The translations under genes and the position numbers were made by a program. A DNA stretch of 27,944 bases from JBDLID01 sp039715055 (lineage in GTDB: Bacteria > Desulfobacterota > Desulfobulbia > Desulfobulbales > Desulfocapsaceae): contig JBDLID010000031.1 in the NCBI GenBank assembly GCA_039715055.1, positions 1 to 27,944 on the forward strand. Reading direction: 5' to 3'. This document shows positions 1-7,867 of the stretch, in pieces. How positions within the stretch are numbered: the stretch's first letter is position 1; every line of letters starts with the position of its first letter. The notes below the pieces were generated by a model. The model saw nothing but the letters and a program-made list of their open reading frames with translations. It did not search any database and was not told the origin of the DNA.

Positions 1-629
1 GAGGTAAGAGATGGATTATCAGCTTCTACTGTTCCGATACCAACCAGAATCGCATCCATACGGTGACGCAATCGGTGGACATAACGACTGGACTCGGGAC
101 CGGTCAACCGGCCGCCAATCCCTTTTTGATAACTGATGCGACCGTCAAGACTGACTCCCGCTTTCATCATAACCCAGGGGGTTCTGGTAGTAATGTACTT
201 GATAAAGGGTAGGTTGATGGCCCGACATTGCTCCTCCAGAACACCCTCAGTGACATCAACTCCATGGGCCCGCAGATATGAGTTTCCGCTGCCGTCCACC
301 AGGGGGTTGGGGTCTCCCATACCGACAACCACCCGCTTCACTCTGCTTTTAACCAGAGCATGGGAACAGGGAGGAGTACGACCAGCATGATTGCACGGCT
401 CAAGGGTGACGTAGACAGTGGATCCTGCAGCATGTTCACCGGCATCATTTAATGCGTGAATTTCTGCATGCGGGGTTCCGGCTTTTTTGTGATAGCCTTT
501 ACCAATGATCTCACCATTTTTGATAACCAGCGCCCCGACACAGGGATTAGGAGAGGTCTTCCATTGCCCTTTGCGGGCTTCCTTTAATGCCAGACGCATG
601 AAATGAGCATCGATATCTTCAATGTTCAC
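1..629 (-). CDS. ribD: Bifunctional riboflavin biosynthesis deaminase/reductase RibD (C-terminus cut by window edge)
   Basis: RibD performs two riboflavin steps: deamination of the diaminopyrimidine intermediate, then reduction of its ribosyl side chain. About 209 codons are visible. The N-terminal cytidine-deaminase-like domain has the zinc ligands His54 (PHAE, with catalytic Glu56), Cys79 and Cys88 (EPCNHAGRTPPC). The reductase domain begins near residue 150 (MKAGVSLDGR) and is cut off by the left edge. I chose the GTG at 629: a GAGGAG sequence lies about 7 nt upstream, and the start overlaps the nrdR stop in a GTGA junction, so translation is probably coupled. nrdR followed by ribD is a common bacterial gene order. 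The family assignment is secure; the true end lies outside the window. Confidence 0.95.
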   Translation of the reverse strand, partial: MNIEDIDAHFMRLALKEARKGQWKTSPNPCVGALVIKNGEIIGKGYHKKAGTPHAEIHALNDAGEHAAGSTVYVTLEPCNHAGRTPPCSHALVKSRVKRVVVGMGDPNPLVDGSGNSYLRAHGVDVTEGVLEEQCRAINLPFIKYITTRTPWVMMKAGVSLDGRISYQKGIGGRLTGPESSRYVHRLRHRMDAILVGIGTVEADNPSLT

Positions 630-1102
630 TGACTCTCCTCGCGACTCTCCCTCGAATCAAGCAGCAGCTTGAGTTCGTCCATAAATTCGTTGACGTCCTT
701 AAACTGCCGATACACAGAGGCAAAACGAACATAGGCAACCTCGTCGAGATCGGGCAGAGCCTCCATCACCCACTCACCGATTACCTTGGACGGGACCTCT
801 TTGGAGCCGTAATCCTGAAGACGCTTTTCAATCTCATCGACAAAACCGTCGATCTCATCAATGGAAACCGGCCGCTTTTCACAGGCCTTGCCCAGTCCGG
901 CTGCCATCTTCTGGCGATCCCACGGCTCCCGACGACCGTCTTTTTTAACCAGCACAGGCATCATCACCTCAAGACGCTCGTAGGTTGTATAACGCTGACT
1001 GCAGGCCAGGCACGACCTGCGTCGCCTGGTAATGGTGGACTCCTTGTTCAGCCTGGAATCAATAACCTTATTGTCGAGATGACCACAGTAGGGGCATTTC
1101 AT
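626..1102 (-). CDS. nrdR: Transcriptional repressor NrdR
   Basis: NrdR is the zinc-ribbon/ATP-cone repressor of ribonucleotide reductase genes and senses the (d)ATP balance. The 158-residue protein is close to the usual family length. A four-cysteine zinc ribbon is visible (Cys3, Cys6, Cys31, Cys34, in CPYC and CLAC), followed by a basic stretch around residues 26-29 (RRRR) and an ATP-cone domain from about residue 48 (VKKDGRREPW). The start is the ATG at 1100-1102. It lies downstream of glyA, separated by a 184-bp gap that contains a large hairpin, and overlaps ribD by four bases. No NrdR box was recognised in front of any gene here, so its targets appear to lie outside the window. Confidence 0.97.
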   Translation of the reverse strand: MKCPYCGHLDNKVIDSRLNKESTITRRRRSCLACSQRYTTYERLEVMMPVLVKKDGRREPWDRQKMAAGLGKACEKRPVSIDEIDGFVDEIEKRLQDYGSKEVPSKVIGEWVMEALPDLDEVAYVRFASVYRQFKDVNEFMDELKLLLDSRESREESQ

Positions 1103-1151
1103 ATGGATTTCCTTTGGTATCTATTCAGCCAAAAGCTAAAAACTTCGAAAA

Positions 1152-1268
1152 ACATCTAATGTAACTGTTTAGATGTGCTTCGGATTCGTTCATTTAGGGA
1201 TTCGAAGCACACTTGTGCTATGTGAGGAGACCTAAATGGACGAAGATGAAGTGCAGCTGAACAGTTAC
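1152..1268. repeat. Long imperfect inverted repeat between glyA and nrdR, possible competing RNA hairpins
   Basis: Two 38-base arms (1161-1198 and 1231-1268) pair over their whole length without gaps. Thirty positions are Watson-Crick pairs, five of the remaining eight can be G-U pairs in RNA, and three mismatch. The outer nine bases (GTAACTGTT/AACAGTTAC) and most of the inner fourteen are uninterrupted. The 32-base loop contains the palindrome AGCACACTTGTGCT (1206-1219). A second, shorter hairpin, ACATCTAA (1152-1159) with TTAGATGT (1169-1176), overlaps one arm. On the minus strand it is followed by a short T-run, so the two folds exclude each other. This may be a miniature repeat element or an RNA control element. 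Confidence 0.7.
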
Positions 1269-1286
1269 GTCCTTTTCTTCAAAAAA

Positions 1287-2540
1287 TTACGCAAGAGGTG
1301 TCGTCAGATTACTGAGCGGAAAACGATCGCATAACTCGGCGACCTCTTTACGAACCTGCTCAATGACACTGCTGTCGCTCCCGGCCATAACCCTGTCGAT
1401 CCAGTCGGCAATATTGTCCATCTCCGCTTCCTTCAGGCCACGAGTGGTTACCGCCGGAGTACCGACACGGATACCACCGGTAACAAAACGGGGCTGGGTA
1501 TCAAAGGGCACGGCATTCTTGTTGACGGTGAGTCCTGCGGTCTCCAGCAGCTTTTCAGCCTCCTTGCCGGTGATCTCCTTATTGCTGAGATCAAGGAGGA
1601 GGAGATGATTGTCGGTTCCACCGGAAACAAGGCGAAAGCCCTTTTTCAACAGTTGCTCTCCCAAACGCGCCGCATTTTTTACCGTCTGATACTGATCGTC
1701 ACGAAACTTCTCCTCCATGGCCTCTTTGAAGCCGACTGCCTTGGCGGCAATGATATGGACCAACGGTCCACCCTGGATACCGGGGAAAATTTTTGAGTCA
1801 AGGCTCTTGCCCCACTTTTCTCTGGCCAGTATCAGACCGCCGCGAGGACCGCGCATGGTTTTATGGGTGGTGGTGGTGACGAAGTCAGCGTACGGTACCG
1901 GTGACGGATGGGCTCCTGCTGCCACAAGGCCTGCGATATGGGCCATATCAACCATCAACATGGCACCAACCTGGTCGGCGATACGGCGAAATCCTTCAAA
2001 ATCGATGAACCTGGGGTAGGCGCTGGCTCCGGCTACGATCATTTTCGGCCTGTTTTCAAAGGCGATACGCTCAACCTCTGCCATGTCGATCTGTTCGCTT
2101 TTTCGATCCACTCCGTAAGAGATAAAATTGAAAAGTTGCCCGGAAAAGTTGACACCGCTGCCGTGGGTCAGATGTCCACCGTGAGCAAGATCCATCCCCA
2201 GGACCTTGTCACCGGGCTTGAGGGTCGCAAAATAGACCGCCATATTCGCCTGGGAACCGGAGTGCGGCTGGACATTGGCATACTCGGCACCAAAAATCTC
2301 CTTGGCCCGGGCTATGGCCAATGATTCAACTTCATCGGCATAATCGCAGCCGCCGTAATAGCGCTTCTTGGGATAACCTTCGGCGTACTTATTGGTAAAA
2401 ATCGACCCCTGTGCATCCATCACCGCCTGGGAGGTGATATTTTCCGAGGCGATCAGCTCAAGCTGCCTGTTCTGGCGTTGATATTCATTCTGAATGGACC
2501 GGTAGATTTCAGGATCTTTTTCCTGCAGGGATAATATCAT
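1287..2540 (-). CDS. glyA: Serine hydroxymethyltransferase
   Basis: GlyA is the PLP enzyme that interconverts serine and glycine while charging tetrahydrofolate with a one-carbon unit, in the cytoplasm. The protein has 417 residues, the usual bacterial length. The Schiff-base lysine is Lys227 in the TTTTHKTMRGPRGG motif. The folate/PLP regions IASENITS (residues 30-37) and YAEGYPKKRYYGG (52-64) are intact. The start is the ATG at 2538-2540, preceded by AGGAAACA. The gene is separated from the upstream rpiB transcript by an intrinsic terminator at 2684-2718, so it probably has its own promoter in 2541-2683; a weak TTGTGA-17-TTTAGA match is visible there. The hairpin element and nrdR lie downstream. 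Confidence 0.98.
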   Translation of the reverse strand: MILSLQEKDPEIYRSIQNEYQRQNRQLELIASENITSQAVMDAQGSIFTNKYAEGYPKKRYYGGCDYADEVESLAIARAKEIFGAEYANVQPHSGSQANMAVYFATLKPGDKVLGMDLAHGGHLTHGSGVNFSGQLFNFISYGVDRKSEQIDMAEVERIAFENRPKMIVAGASAYPRFIDFEGFRRIADQVGAMLMVDMAHIAGLVAAGAHPSPVPYADFVTTTTHKTMRGPRGGLILAREKWGKSLDSKIFPGIQGGPLVHIIAAKAVGFKEAMEEKFRDDQYQTVKNAARLGEQLLKKGFRLVSGGTDNHLLLLDLSNKEITGKEAEKLLETAGLTVNKNAVPFDTQPRFVTGGIRVGTPAVTTRGLKEAEMDNIADWIDRVMAGSDSSVIEQVRKEVAELCDRFPLSNLTTPLA

Positions 2541-2683
2541 TGTTGTTTCCTGTTCAATTTTTGACTCATCCTATCACTTCTAAACCACGAGAGAGGCTCA
2601 ATCACAATTTTTCAAGATACCCTATGAATAATTAATCCCGGGCAGTACACAAGATGAACCGGAAGATCGCCTTTCTTCAATAC

Positions 2684-2718
2684 AAAAAAACCGGCATTAC
2701 CTCGTGTAATACCGGTTT
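2684..2718 (-). terminator. Intrinsic terminator after rpiB
   Basis: Arms AAACCGGCATTAC (2688-2700) and GTAATACCGGTTT (2706-2718) form a 13-bp stem with one possible wobble and a 5-nt loop. On the minus strand the stem runs into TTTTTTT (from the A-run at 2684-2690). This fits rho-independent termination of the long lipid operon that ends with rpiB about 90 bp upstream. Confidence 0.88.
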
Positions 2719-2807
2719 AAAAATAATAGCTGATGTGGACAATATGCTCAACTCAATAAAGCTGTTCTTCCAGGTTGACGATGAGTTTGGTCACGATAAC
2801 AGAACGT

Positions 2808-3236
2808 TCAACCGCTGAACATTTCAATACGGTCTTGATGACGGCCACCACTAAACTGACAGCTCACCCAGGTCCTGACAATTTCTTCAGCAATGGACGG
2901 TCCGATCACACGAGCCCCCATGCAGAGGACATTGGCATTGTTGTGTTCCCTGCTCATTCTTGCGGTAAACTGCTCATGACAGAGGGCGGCCCGAATACCT
3001 GAATAGCGGTTGGCAGCCATGGACATGCCAATGCCGGTCCCGCAGATCAGGATACCACCTTCAGCTTCATCTGCTCCGACCTGCTCACAGACTATCCGGG
3101 CAAAATCAGGGTAATCAACAGACTTATTGGAAAAACAGCCACAGTCAACTGCTTCGTGACCAAGATCAGCAAGGAGCACCCTGACTGCCTCCTTGAGTTC
3201 AAAACCGCCATGGTCGGAACCGATCGCTATCTTCAT
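2808..3236 (-). CDS. rpiB: Ribose-5-phosphate isomerase B
   Basis: RpiB interconverts ribose 5-phosphate and ribulose 5-phosphate in the pentose phosphate pathway. The protein has 142 residues, typical for the RpiB/LacAB family. Visible family motifs are the N-terminal GSDHGG (residues 6-11, with Asp8 and His9), the catalytic-loop cysteine Cys65 in CGTGIGMS, and His99 in SREHNNANVL. The C-terminus reads SGGRHQDRI, as expected. The ATG at 3234-3236 is preceded by GGAGAG. It begins 24 bp after fabF and is the last gene before the terminator at 2684-2718, so it most likely rides on the fatty acid operon. In many deltaproteobacteria rpiB is next to glyA, as here. Confidence 0.96.
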   Translation of the reverse strand: MKIAIGSDHGGFELKEAVRVLLADLGHEAVDCGCFSNKSVDYPDFARIVCEQVGADEAEGGILICGTGIGMSMAANRYSGIRAALCHEQFTARMSREHNNANVLCMGARVIGPSIAEEIVRTWVSCQFSGGRHQDRIEMFSG

Positions 3237-3260
3237 GTTTGTCGCTCTCCAGGGTTATAA

Positions 3261-4505
3261 CTAACCGTCAAACCGTTTCATGACCACAACACCGTTGGTT
3301 CCGCCAAAGCCAAACGAATTGGACACAGCGGCTCTTATTTCCATCTCACGACCGGTATGCGGTACGTAATCAAGATCACACTCCGGACTCGGCTCATCAA
3401 GGTTGATGGTCGGCGGCGCAATCTGGTCACGGATAGAAAGGGCTGTAAAGGCGGCCTCAATTCCACCAGCCGCGCCAAGCATGTGTCCAGTCATCGACTT
3501 GGTTGAACTGATGGCAAGCCTTGTGGCCTCCTGGCCAAACACCGTTTTAATGGCCTGGGTCTCACAACGGTCATTGAGCGGTGTTGAGGTACCGTGGGCA
3601 TTGATATAATCGATATCGGCCGGAGTCAGGCCAGCATCATCCAATGCCGCCTTCAGACACCTTGCGGCTCCCTCTCCGTTTTCAGGGGGGGCGGCAATAT
3701 GATAGGCATCAGATGAGGCGCCGTAACCAACCACCTCGCCGTATATTTCTGCGCCACGCTGTCTTGCATGTTCCAGTTCCTCCAGCAGGAGCATGCCGGC
3801 ACCTTCAGAGATTACGAAGCCGTCCCTGTCCTTGTCAAAAGGCCTGGAGGCCTTTTCCGGATCGTCATTTCTGGTGGACAGCGCCTTCATGGATGCAAAA
3901 CCACCAACCCCCAGCGGACAGATGACCGATTCGGCACCACCGGTAACCATTGCGTCAGCCGTCCCGTAAACAATGGAACGAAAAGCCTCACCCACTGCAT
4001 GGGTACCAGCAGCGCAAGCCGTGGACAGGGCAAGGTTAGGCCCCTTGGTGCCGAGATGCATTGAAATATGGCCCGAGGGCATATTAGGGATTGCCATGGG
4101 GATGAAGAAGGGTGAAATCCGTCGAGGACCACGTTCCATGCAGACCCGATGATTCTTCTCAATGGTGGGCAACCCACCGATCCCGCAGCCGGTAATCACC
4201 CCGACACGCTCACAATTTTTGTCGGTGATCTCAAACCCGGCAGCTTCAACGGCGAAGCGGGCGGCGACTATCCCGAATTTCACGAAGGTATCGAGATGCT
4301 TGGCCTCTTTTTTTGCAAAAAAGTCCTCATCCTGAAAATCTTTGACCTCGGCGGCTATACGGACCGAATATTCACTGGCGTCAAAAGTCTTGATCGGGGC
4401 TACTCCGCTCTTGCCTCCACAGATATTTCCCCAGCTCTTTGCGGTACCGGTGCCCAAAGGGGTCACAAGGCCGACTCCGGTCACAACCACTCTGCGCTTT
4501 GTCAT
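3261..4505 (-). CDS. fabF: Beta-ketoacyl-ACP synthase II
   Basis: FabF condenses malonyl-ACP with a growing acyl-ACP in type II fatty acid synthesis. The 414-residue protein carries the full condensing triad: Cys164 (STACAAG), His304 (NAHGTSTPLND) and His341 (STKSMTGHMLGAAG). The C-terminal NSFGFGGTN motif is present. The start is the ATG at 4503-4505, preceded by GGGAGAAG. It lies downstream of acpP after a 220-bp gap with terminator-like secondary structure, a layout that could lower fabF expression relative to acpP. This is the housekeeping ketosynthase. The two ketosynthases at 17.5 and 20.3 kb are divergent homologues. Confidence 0.97.
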   Translation of the reverse strand: MTKRRVVVTGVGLVTPLGTGTAKSWGNICGGKSGVAPIKTFDASEYSVRIAAEVKDFQDEDFFAKKEAKHLDTFVKFGIVAARFAVEAAGFEITDKNCERVGVITGCGIGGLPTIEKNHRVCMERGPRRISPFFIPMAIPNMPSGHISMHLGTKGPNLALSTACAAGTHAVGEAFRSIVYGTADAMVTGGAESVICPLGVGGFASMKALSTRNDDPEKASRPFDKDRDGFVISEGAGMLLLEELEHARQRGAEIYGEVVGYGASSDAYHIAAPPENGEGAARCLKAALDDAGLTPADIDYINAHGTSTPLNDRCETQAIKTVFGQEATRLAISSTKSMTGHMLGAAGGIEAAFTALSIRDQIAPPTINLDEPSPECDLDYVPHTGREMEIRAAVSNSFGFGGTNGVVVMKRFDG

Positions 4506-4582
4506 ATGCTTCTCCCAGACCTCATTTATTCAGCGTCAATGCAGGATCTCCGGGGCTGATGTCGCAATGGACACATCCCCCT

Positions 4583-4701
4583 AAAAAAAACGGGCCGTCT
4601 GGGGCCGAATGACACAGGAGTTACCCTCCCGGGTCAGCCAATATGGCAGAGAACATCTTTTATGAAAAGATCGAACTCCCAGCACAGCCAGTGACGGCCC
4701 G
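4583..4701 (-). promoter_or_regulatory. Possible attenuator between acpP and fabF
   Basis: On the minus strand, CGGGCCGTC (4693-4701) can pair with GACGGCCCG (4591-4599), which is followed directly by eight T residues (4583-4590). The 93-base interval contains a smaller hairpin, ATCTTTT/AAAAGAT (4655-4671). A weak local GGCC/GGCC stem also abuts the T-run. Partial termination or RNA processing here would give more acpP than fabF transcript. The wide loop makes classic intrinsic termination uncertain. Confidence 0.4.
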
Positions 4702-4725
4702 AAACAGGCGCTTATTTTCGCCGGC

Positions 4726-4956
4726 CTACTTCAGATTATTGACGTAATCAATAGCATTTTTAACAGTGGCGATTTTTTCAGCCTCTTCATCGGGAATTTC
4801 AACATCAAATTCTTCTTCCATGGCCATGATGAGTTCCACCAGATCCAGAGAATCAGCACCCAAGTCATCAACAAAAGATGCACCGGGAACAACCTTATCC
4901 TTATCTACACTTAACTGTTCTGCAATAATATCGACCATCTGTTGATCTACAGCCAT
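4726..4956 (-). CDS. acpP: Acyl carrier protein (housekeeping)
   Basis: AcpP carries fatty acyl intermediates on a 4'-phosphopantetheine arm in the cytoplasm. The attachment serine is in the canonical GADSLDLVEL motif, and the protein is small and acidic. Two in-frame ATGs occur, at 4960-4962 and 4954-4956. The ribosome-binding sequence AAGGAG lies only about 2 nt before the first and about 8 nt before the second, so I chose the second, giving 76 residues (78 from the first). The gene lies between fabG and fabF in the usual fab order. A second, dedicated ACP is encoded at 21504 in the plus-strand cluster. Confidence 0.96.
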   Translation of the reverse strand: MAVDQQMVDIIAEQLSVDKDKVVPGASFVDDLGADSLDLVELIMAMEEEFDVEIPDEEAEKIATVKNAIDYVNNLK

Positions 4957-5121
4957 TTTCATTTCTCCTTGGTGTGTTATGCCCTCAGGCAGTCGGTCGT
5001 ACCGTTAAAACTGTTACTATTTAAACGGCCTGACCGCTATTGATAATTTTTTCTACAACGAAATACCTTGATTCAGCCGAACTTTCAAGACCAAATTCGT
5101 CTACGGCTTCATCAGGTTCCC

Positions 5122-5865
5122 TTACATATACATGCCACCGTTGACATGGAGTACCTGTCCGGTCATGTAGCGACTGTCTTCAGAGGCAAGAAAGGCCACG
5201 GCAGCAGCCACATCTTCCGGGCTGCCCAGCTCTGCCATGGGAATTTCCGATTTGATTGTCTCCTGAATATCTTCAGAGAGATCGGCCGTCATATCGGTGA
5301 CAATATAACCTGGCGCAACTCCGTTAACGAGGATGTTACGAGAGGCAAATTCCCGGGCAAGTGATTTGGTAAGACCAACCATACCTGCCTTGGCCGAGGC
5401 GTAATTGGCCTGGCCGGCGTTTCCGGCAAAACCGATCACCGAAGTAATATTGATTATCCGTCCCCATCTCTTTTTCATCATCAGCCTCGACGCGGCCTTG
5501 GCACAGAAAAAAGCTCCCTTGAGGTTGGTGTCCATGACCTGGTCCCAGTCACTCTCTTTCATTCGGACAACCAGGCCGTCACGGGTGATTCCGGCATTGT
5601 TGACCAGAATATCAAGAGAGCCGGCCTGGCTCGCAATCTCCTTGATCGCTGCCTGGGACTTATCCGGGTCAGACACGTCAAAACCGATAATCTCACCTCG
5701 TCCACCCTGCTCTTTTATCAGCCTCAGGGTTTCTTCGGCGGCTGCGGCACCTGCCACATAGTTGACGTAGACAGTGGCTCCCATGGCACCCAGCCGAACT
5801 GCAATGGCCCGGCCAATCCCACGGCTGCCGCCGGTGACAAGTGCTGTCCTTTCCGATAGACTCAT
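5122..5865 (-). CDS. fabG: 3-oxoacyl-ACP reductase
   Basis: FabG reduces 3-ketoacyl-ACP to 3-hydroxyacyl-ACP with NADPH. It is a 247-residue short-chain dehydrogenase. The nucleotide-binding motif is TGGSRGIG (residues 11-18), NNAG lies at 89-92, and the catalytic Ser142, Tyr155 and Lys159 (YASAK) are present. The C-terminal VNGGMYM ending is typical. The ATG at 5863-5865 overlaps the etfA stop in an ATGA junction, indicating translational coupling to the flavoprotein genes. It is the only ketoreductase seen in the window and might also serve the plus-strand lipid cluster, though that is inference. Confidence 0.97.
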   Translation of the reverse strand: MSLSERTALVTGGSRGIGRAIAVRLGAMGATVYVNYVAGAAAAEETLRLIKEQGGRGEIIGFDVSDPDKSQAAIKEIASQAGSLDILVNNAGITRDGLVVRMKESDWDQVMDTNLKGAFFCAKAASRLMMKKRWGRIINITSVIGFAGNAGQANYASAKAGMVGLTKSLAREFASRNILVNGVAPGYIVTDMTADLSEDIQETIKSEIPMAELGSPEDVAAAVAFLASEDSRYMTGQVLHVNGGMYM

Positions 5866-7055
5866 TGCTTACGCCTCTTTTCAATTTGATCAATCAGTTT
5901 GGGAACTACCTCGAAAAGATCCCCAACAAGGCCAAAATCAGCCACATTAAAAATCGGTGCATCCTTATCCCGGTTGATGGCGACAATGGTCTCGGTCGAC
6001 TGCATCCCGGCCACGTGCTGAATGGCGCCGGATATGCCGCACGCCACATAGAGCTTGGGGGCCACGGTCTTACCGGTCTGGCCAACCTGATGCGGATAAC
6101 CAATCCAGCCGGCATCAACTGCCGCCCTGGTGGCGGCAACGGACCCACCCAGGCAATCAGCCAGCCTGCGGATCAACTCAAAACCTTTTTCATCGTCGAG
6201 CCCACGCCCGCCGGAAACCAGAATGTCAGATTCCTGGATATTGACATTCTCATTTTCCGAAACCACAGTTTCAAGAATTCGGACACGGCTTGCAAGCTGG
6301 TCTGGTTCCGGCTGAATCTCAATGATCTCGCCAGTCCGACCGCCGTCAAAATCCAGCTCCTTCATGACCTTGGGCCGTACTGTCGCCATCTGCGGCCGGG
6401 AATTGGGACAGACAATAGTGGCCATGATATTACCGCCAAACGCCGGACGGGTCTGGAGCAGGGCACCATCATCCTCACGAATATCGAGCCGGGTACAGTC
6501 AGCGGTAAGACCGGCACCGAGTTCGTTGGCAACAGCCGGAATAAAGGAACGGCCAATGGCCGTGGCACCGGCCAGAATGATCTCAGGTTTATGCTGCCTG
6601 ATCAATCCGGACAGGATTGCTCCATAACTTTCATCACCAAACGAGGCAAGCTCCTGATGGTCGGCGCGAAAAACCCGGTCAGCACCATGAGCAATAAGCT
6701 TTTCTGCACTATCGCCGGTCCCGGCACCGATGAGTACTGCGCCCAGTGGGACATTTCTGGCATCAGCCAGTTTTCTTCCCGCACCCAGCAGTTCCAGTGA
6801 TACCGGGGCAAGCATACCGTTTCGGAACTCACTGTAAACCCAGACACCGGACCACTCAGCAAAATCCGCCTGCGGGCCTTTGGGCCCACCTTCTATGGTC
6901 AATGCCTCAACTTCACAAACATCTACACACGACCCGCACAGGGTGCAGGCATCACCGACCACGGCAATACCGTCAACAACCTCAATGGCGCCAAAAGCGC
7001 AGTTGTCCTCGCAGAGGCCACAACCGATACACAGCTCATTATCTACCAGCAACAT
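5862..7055 (-). CDS. etfA: Electron transfer flavoprotein alpha subunit with N-terminal 2x[4Fe-4S] ferredoxin domain
   Basis: EtfA binds FAD and, with EtfB, accepts electrons from acyl-CoA dehydrogenases. This 397-residue form has about 60 extra N-terminal residues forming a bacterial two-cluster ferredoxin: Cys9, 12, 15 and 19 (CIGCGLCEDNC) and Cys37, 40, 43 and 47 (CTLCGSCVDVC). The ETF alpha domain follows, and the FAD region near the C-terminus shows YVACGISGAIQH and AINRDKDAPIF. The ATG is at 7053-7055. Ferredoxin-fused EtfA occurs in anaerobes, where it can connect flavin chemistry to ferredoxins or membrane FeS oxidoreductases. The gene follows etfB with a 12-bp gap and overlaps fabG, so flavoprotein and fatty acid genes are physically coupled. 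Confidence 0.95.
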   Translation of the reverse strand: MLLVDNELCIGCGLCEDNCAFGAIEVVDGIAVVGDACTLCGSCVDVCEVEALTIEGGPKGPQADFAEWSGVWVYSEFRNGMLAPVSLELLGAGRKLADARNVPLGAVLIGAGTGDSAEKLIAHGADRVFRADHQELASFGDESYGAILSGLIRQHKPEIILAGATAIGRSFIPAVANELGAGLTADCTRLDIREDDGALLQTRPAFGGNIMATIVCPNSRPQMATVRPKVMKELDFDGGRTGEIIEIQPEPDQLASRVRILETVVSENENVNIQESDILVSGGRGLDDEKGFELIRRLADCLGGSVAATRAAVDAGWIGYPHQVGQTGKTVAPKLYVACGISGAIQHVAGMQSTETIVAINRDKDAPIFNVADFGLVGDLFEVVPKLIDQIEKRRKQ

Positions 7056-7067
7056 TTCTTTAACCCT

Positions 7068-7850
7068 TTACTCGAGATAGGGAGCAAGCTTTTCAACCAG
7101 CTGCTCAATCTGTTCATCCACAGTACCGCTCAGTACCTCGCGATTGCCACGGGCAGGCGGAGGAAAGACATCGACCACCTGGGTTGGCGAACCGGGCAGA
7201 CCGATACAGGCCGCATCGGCACCGATGTCATCGGCTGTCAGAGTGGTAATGGTCGCTTTTTTCGACTTCATCTTGCCCTTTAAAGAAGGCACCCGCGGCT
7301 GATTAACGTCTTTCACGACGGTGAGCAGAACCGGGTAGTCTACGCCGAATACATCATAGCCGTCATCCATCATCCGCTCACCGGTCAGCGTTGTCGGGTT
7401 CACCTCCCTCACCTTCTGGACACAGGTGACAAAGGGTACCCCCAGGCGCATGGCAAGCCCTGGACCGACTTGAGCGGTATCGCCGTCAATGGCCTGTTTA
7501 CCGCAGAAGATCAAATCAAAACCGCCTAATTTCTCTACGGTTTTGGCAAGGGTATAGGAGGTGGCCCAGGTATCAGCTCCGGCAAAAGAGCGGTCCGAGA
7601 CCAGTACACCGTGATCGGCCCCGCAGGAGATGGCCTGCCTGAGGACATCTTCGGCCTGGGGCGGCCCCATGGAAAGCGCGGTCACTTCACCGCCAAGGCT
7701 CTCCTTGACCCGCACCGCCTCTTCAAGGGCGTGCTGGTCATAGGGGTTCATGATGGACTGAACGCCCTCGCGGGCCAGGGTATTGGTCTCCGGATCAAGA
7801 CGCACGTCTTTGGCATCCGGCACCTGCTTGATACAAACGAGAATCTTCAT
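7068..7850 (-). CDS. etfB: Electron transfer flavoprotein beta subunit
   Basis: EtfB is the partner of EtfA and contacts the acyl-CoA dehydrogenase. About 260 residues are encoded, the normal length. The N-terminus MKILVCIKQVPD and the segment FCGKQAIDGDTAQVGP are characteristic of the family. The recognition-loop region reads LPFV-like GVPFVTCVQKV. I used the ATG at 7848-7850, which gives the conserved N-terminus. An in-frame TTG two codons upstream (7854-7856) is better spaced from AAGGAA and could be the true start. The gene lies between the acyl-CoA dehydrogenase and etfA with very short gaps. Whether this pair is bifurcating cannot be decided by eye. Confidence 0.95.
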   Translation of the reverse strand: MKILVCIKQVPDAKDVRLDPETNTLAREGVQSIMNPYDQHALEEAVRVKESLGGEVTALSMGPPQAEDVLRQAISCGADHGVLVSDRSFAGADTWATSYTLAKTVEKLGGFDLIFCGKQAIDGDTAQVGPGLAMRLGVPFVTCVQKVREVNPTTLTGERMMDDGYDVFGVDYPVLLTVVKDVNQPRVPSLKGKMKSKKATITTLTADDIGADAACIGLPGSPTQVVDVFPPPARGNREVLSGTVDEQIEQLVEKLAPYLE

Positions 7851-7867
7851 ACTCAACCGATTTCCTT

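Noticed and set aside
5841..6800. Plus-strand open frame of 319 codons
   Set aside because: It is opposite the ferredoxin-EtfA gene and without family motifs.
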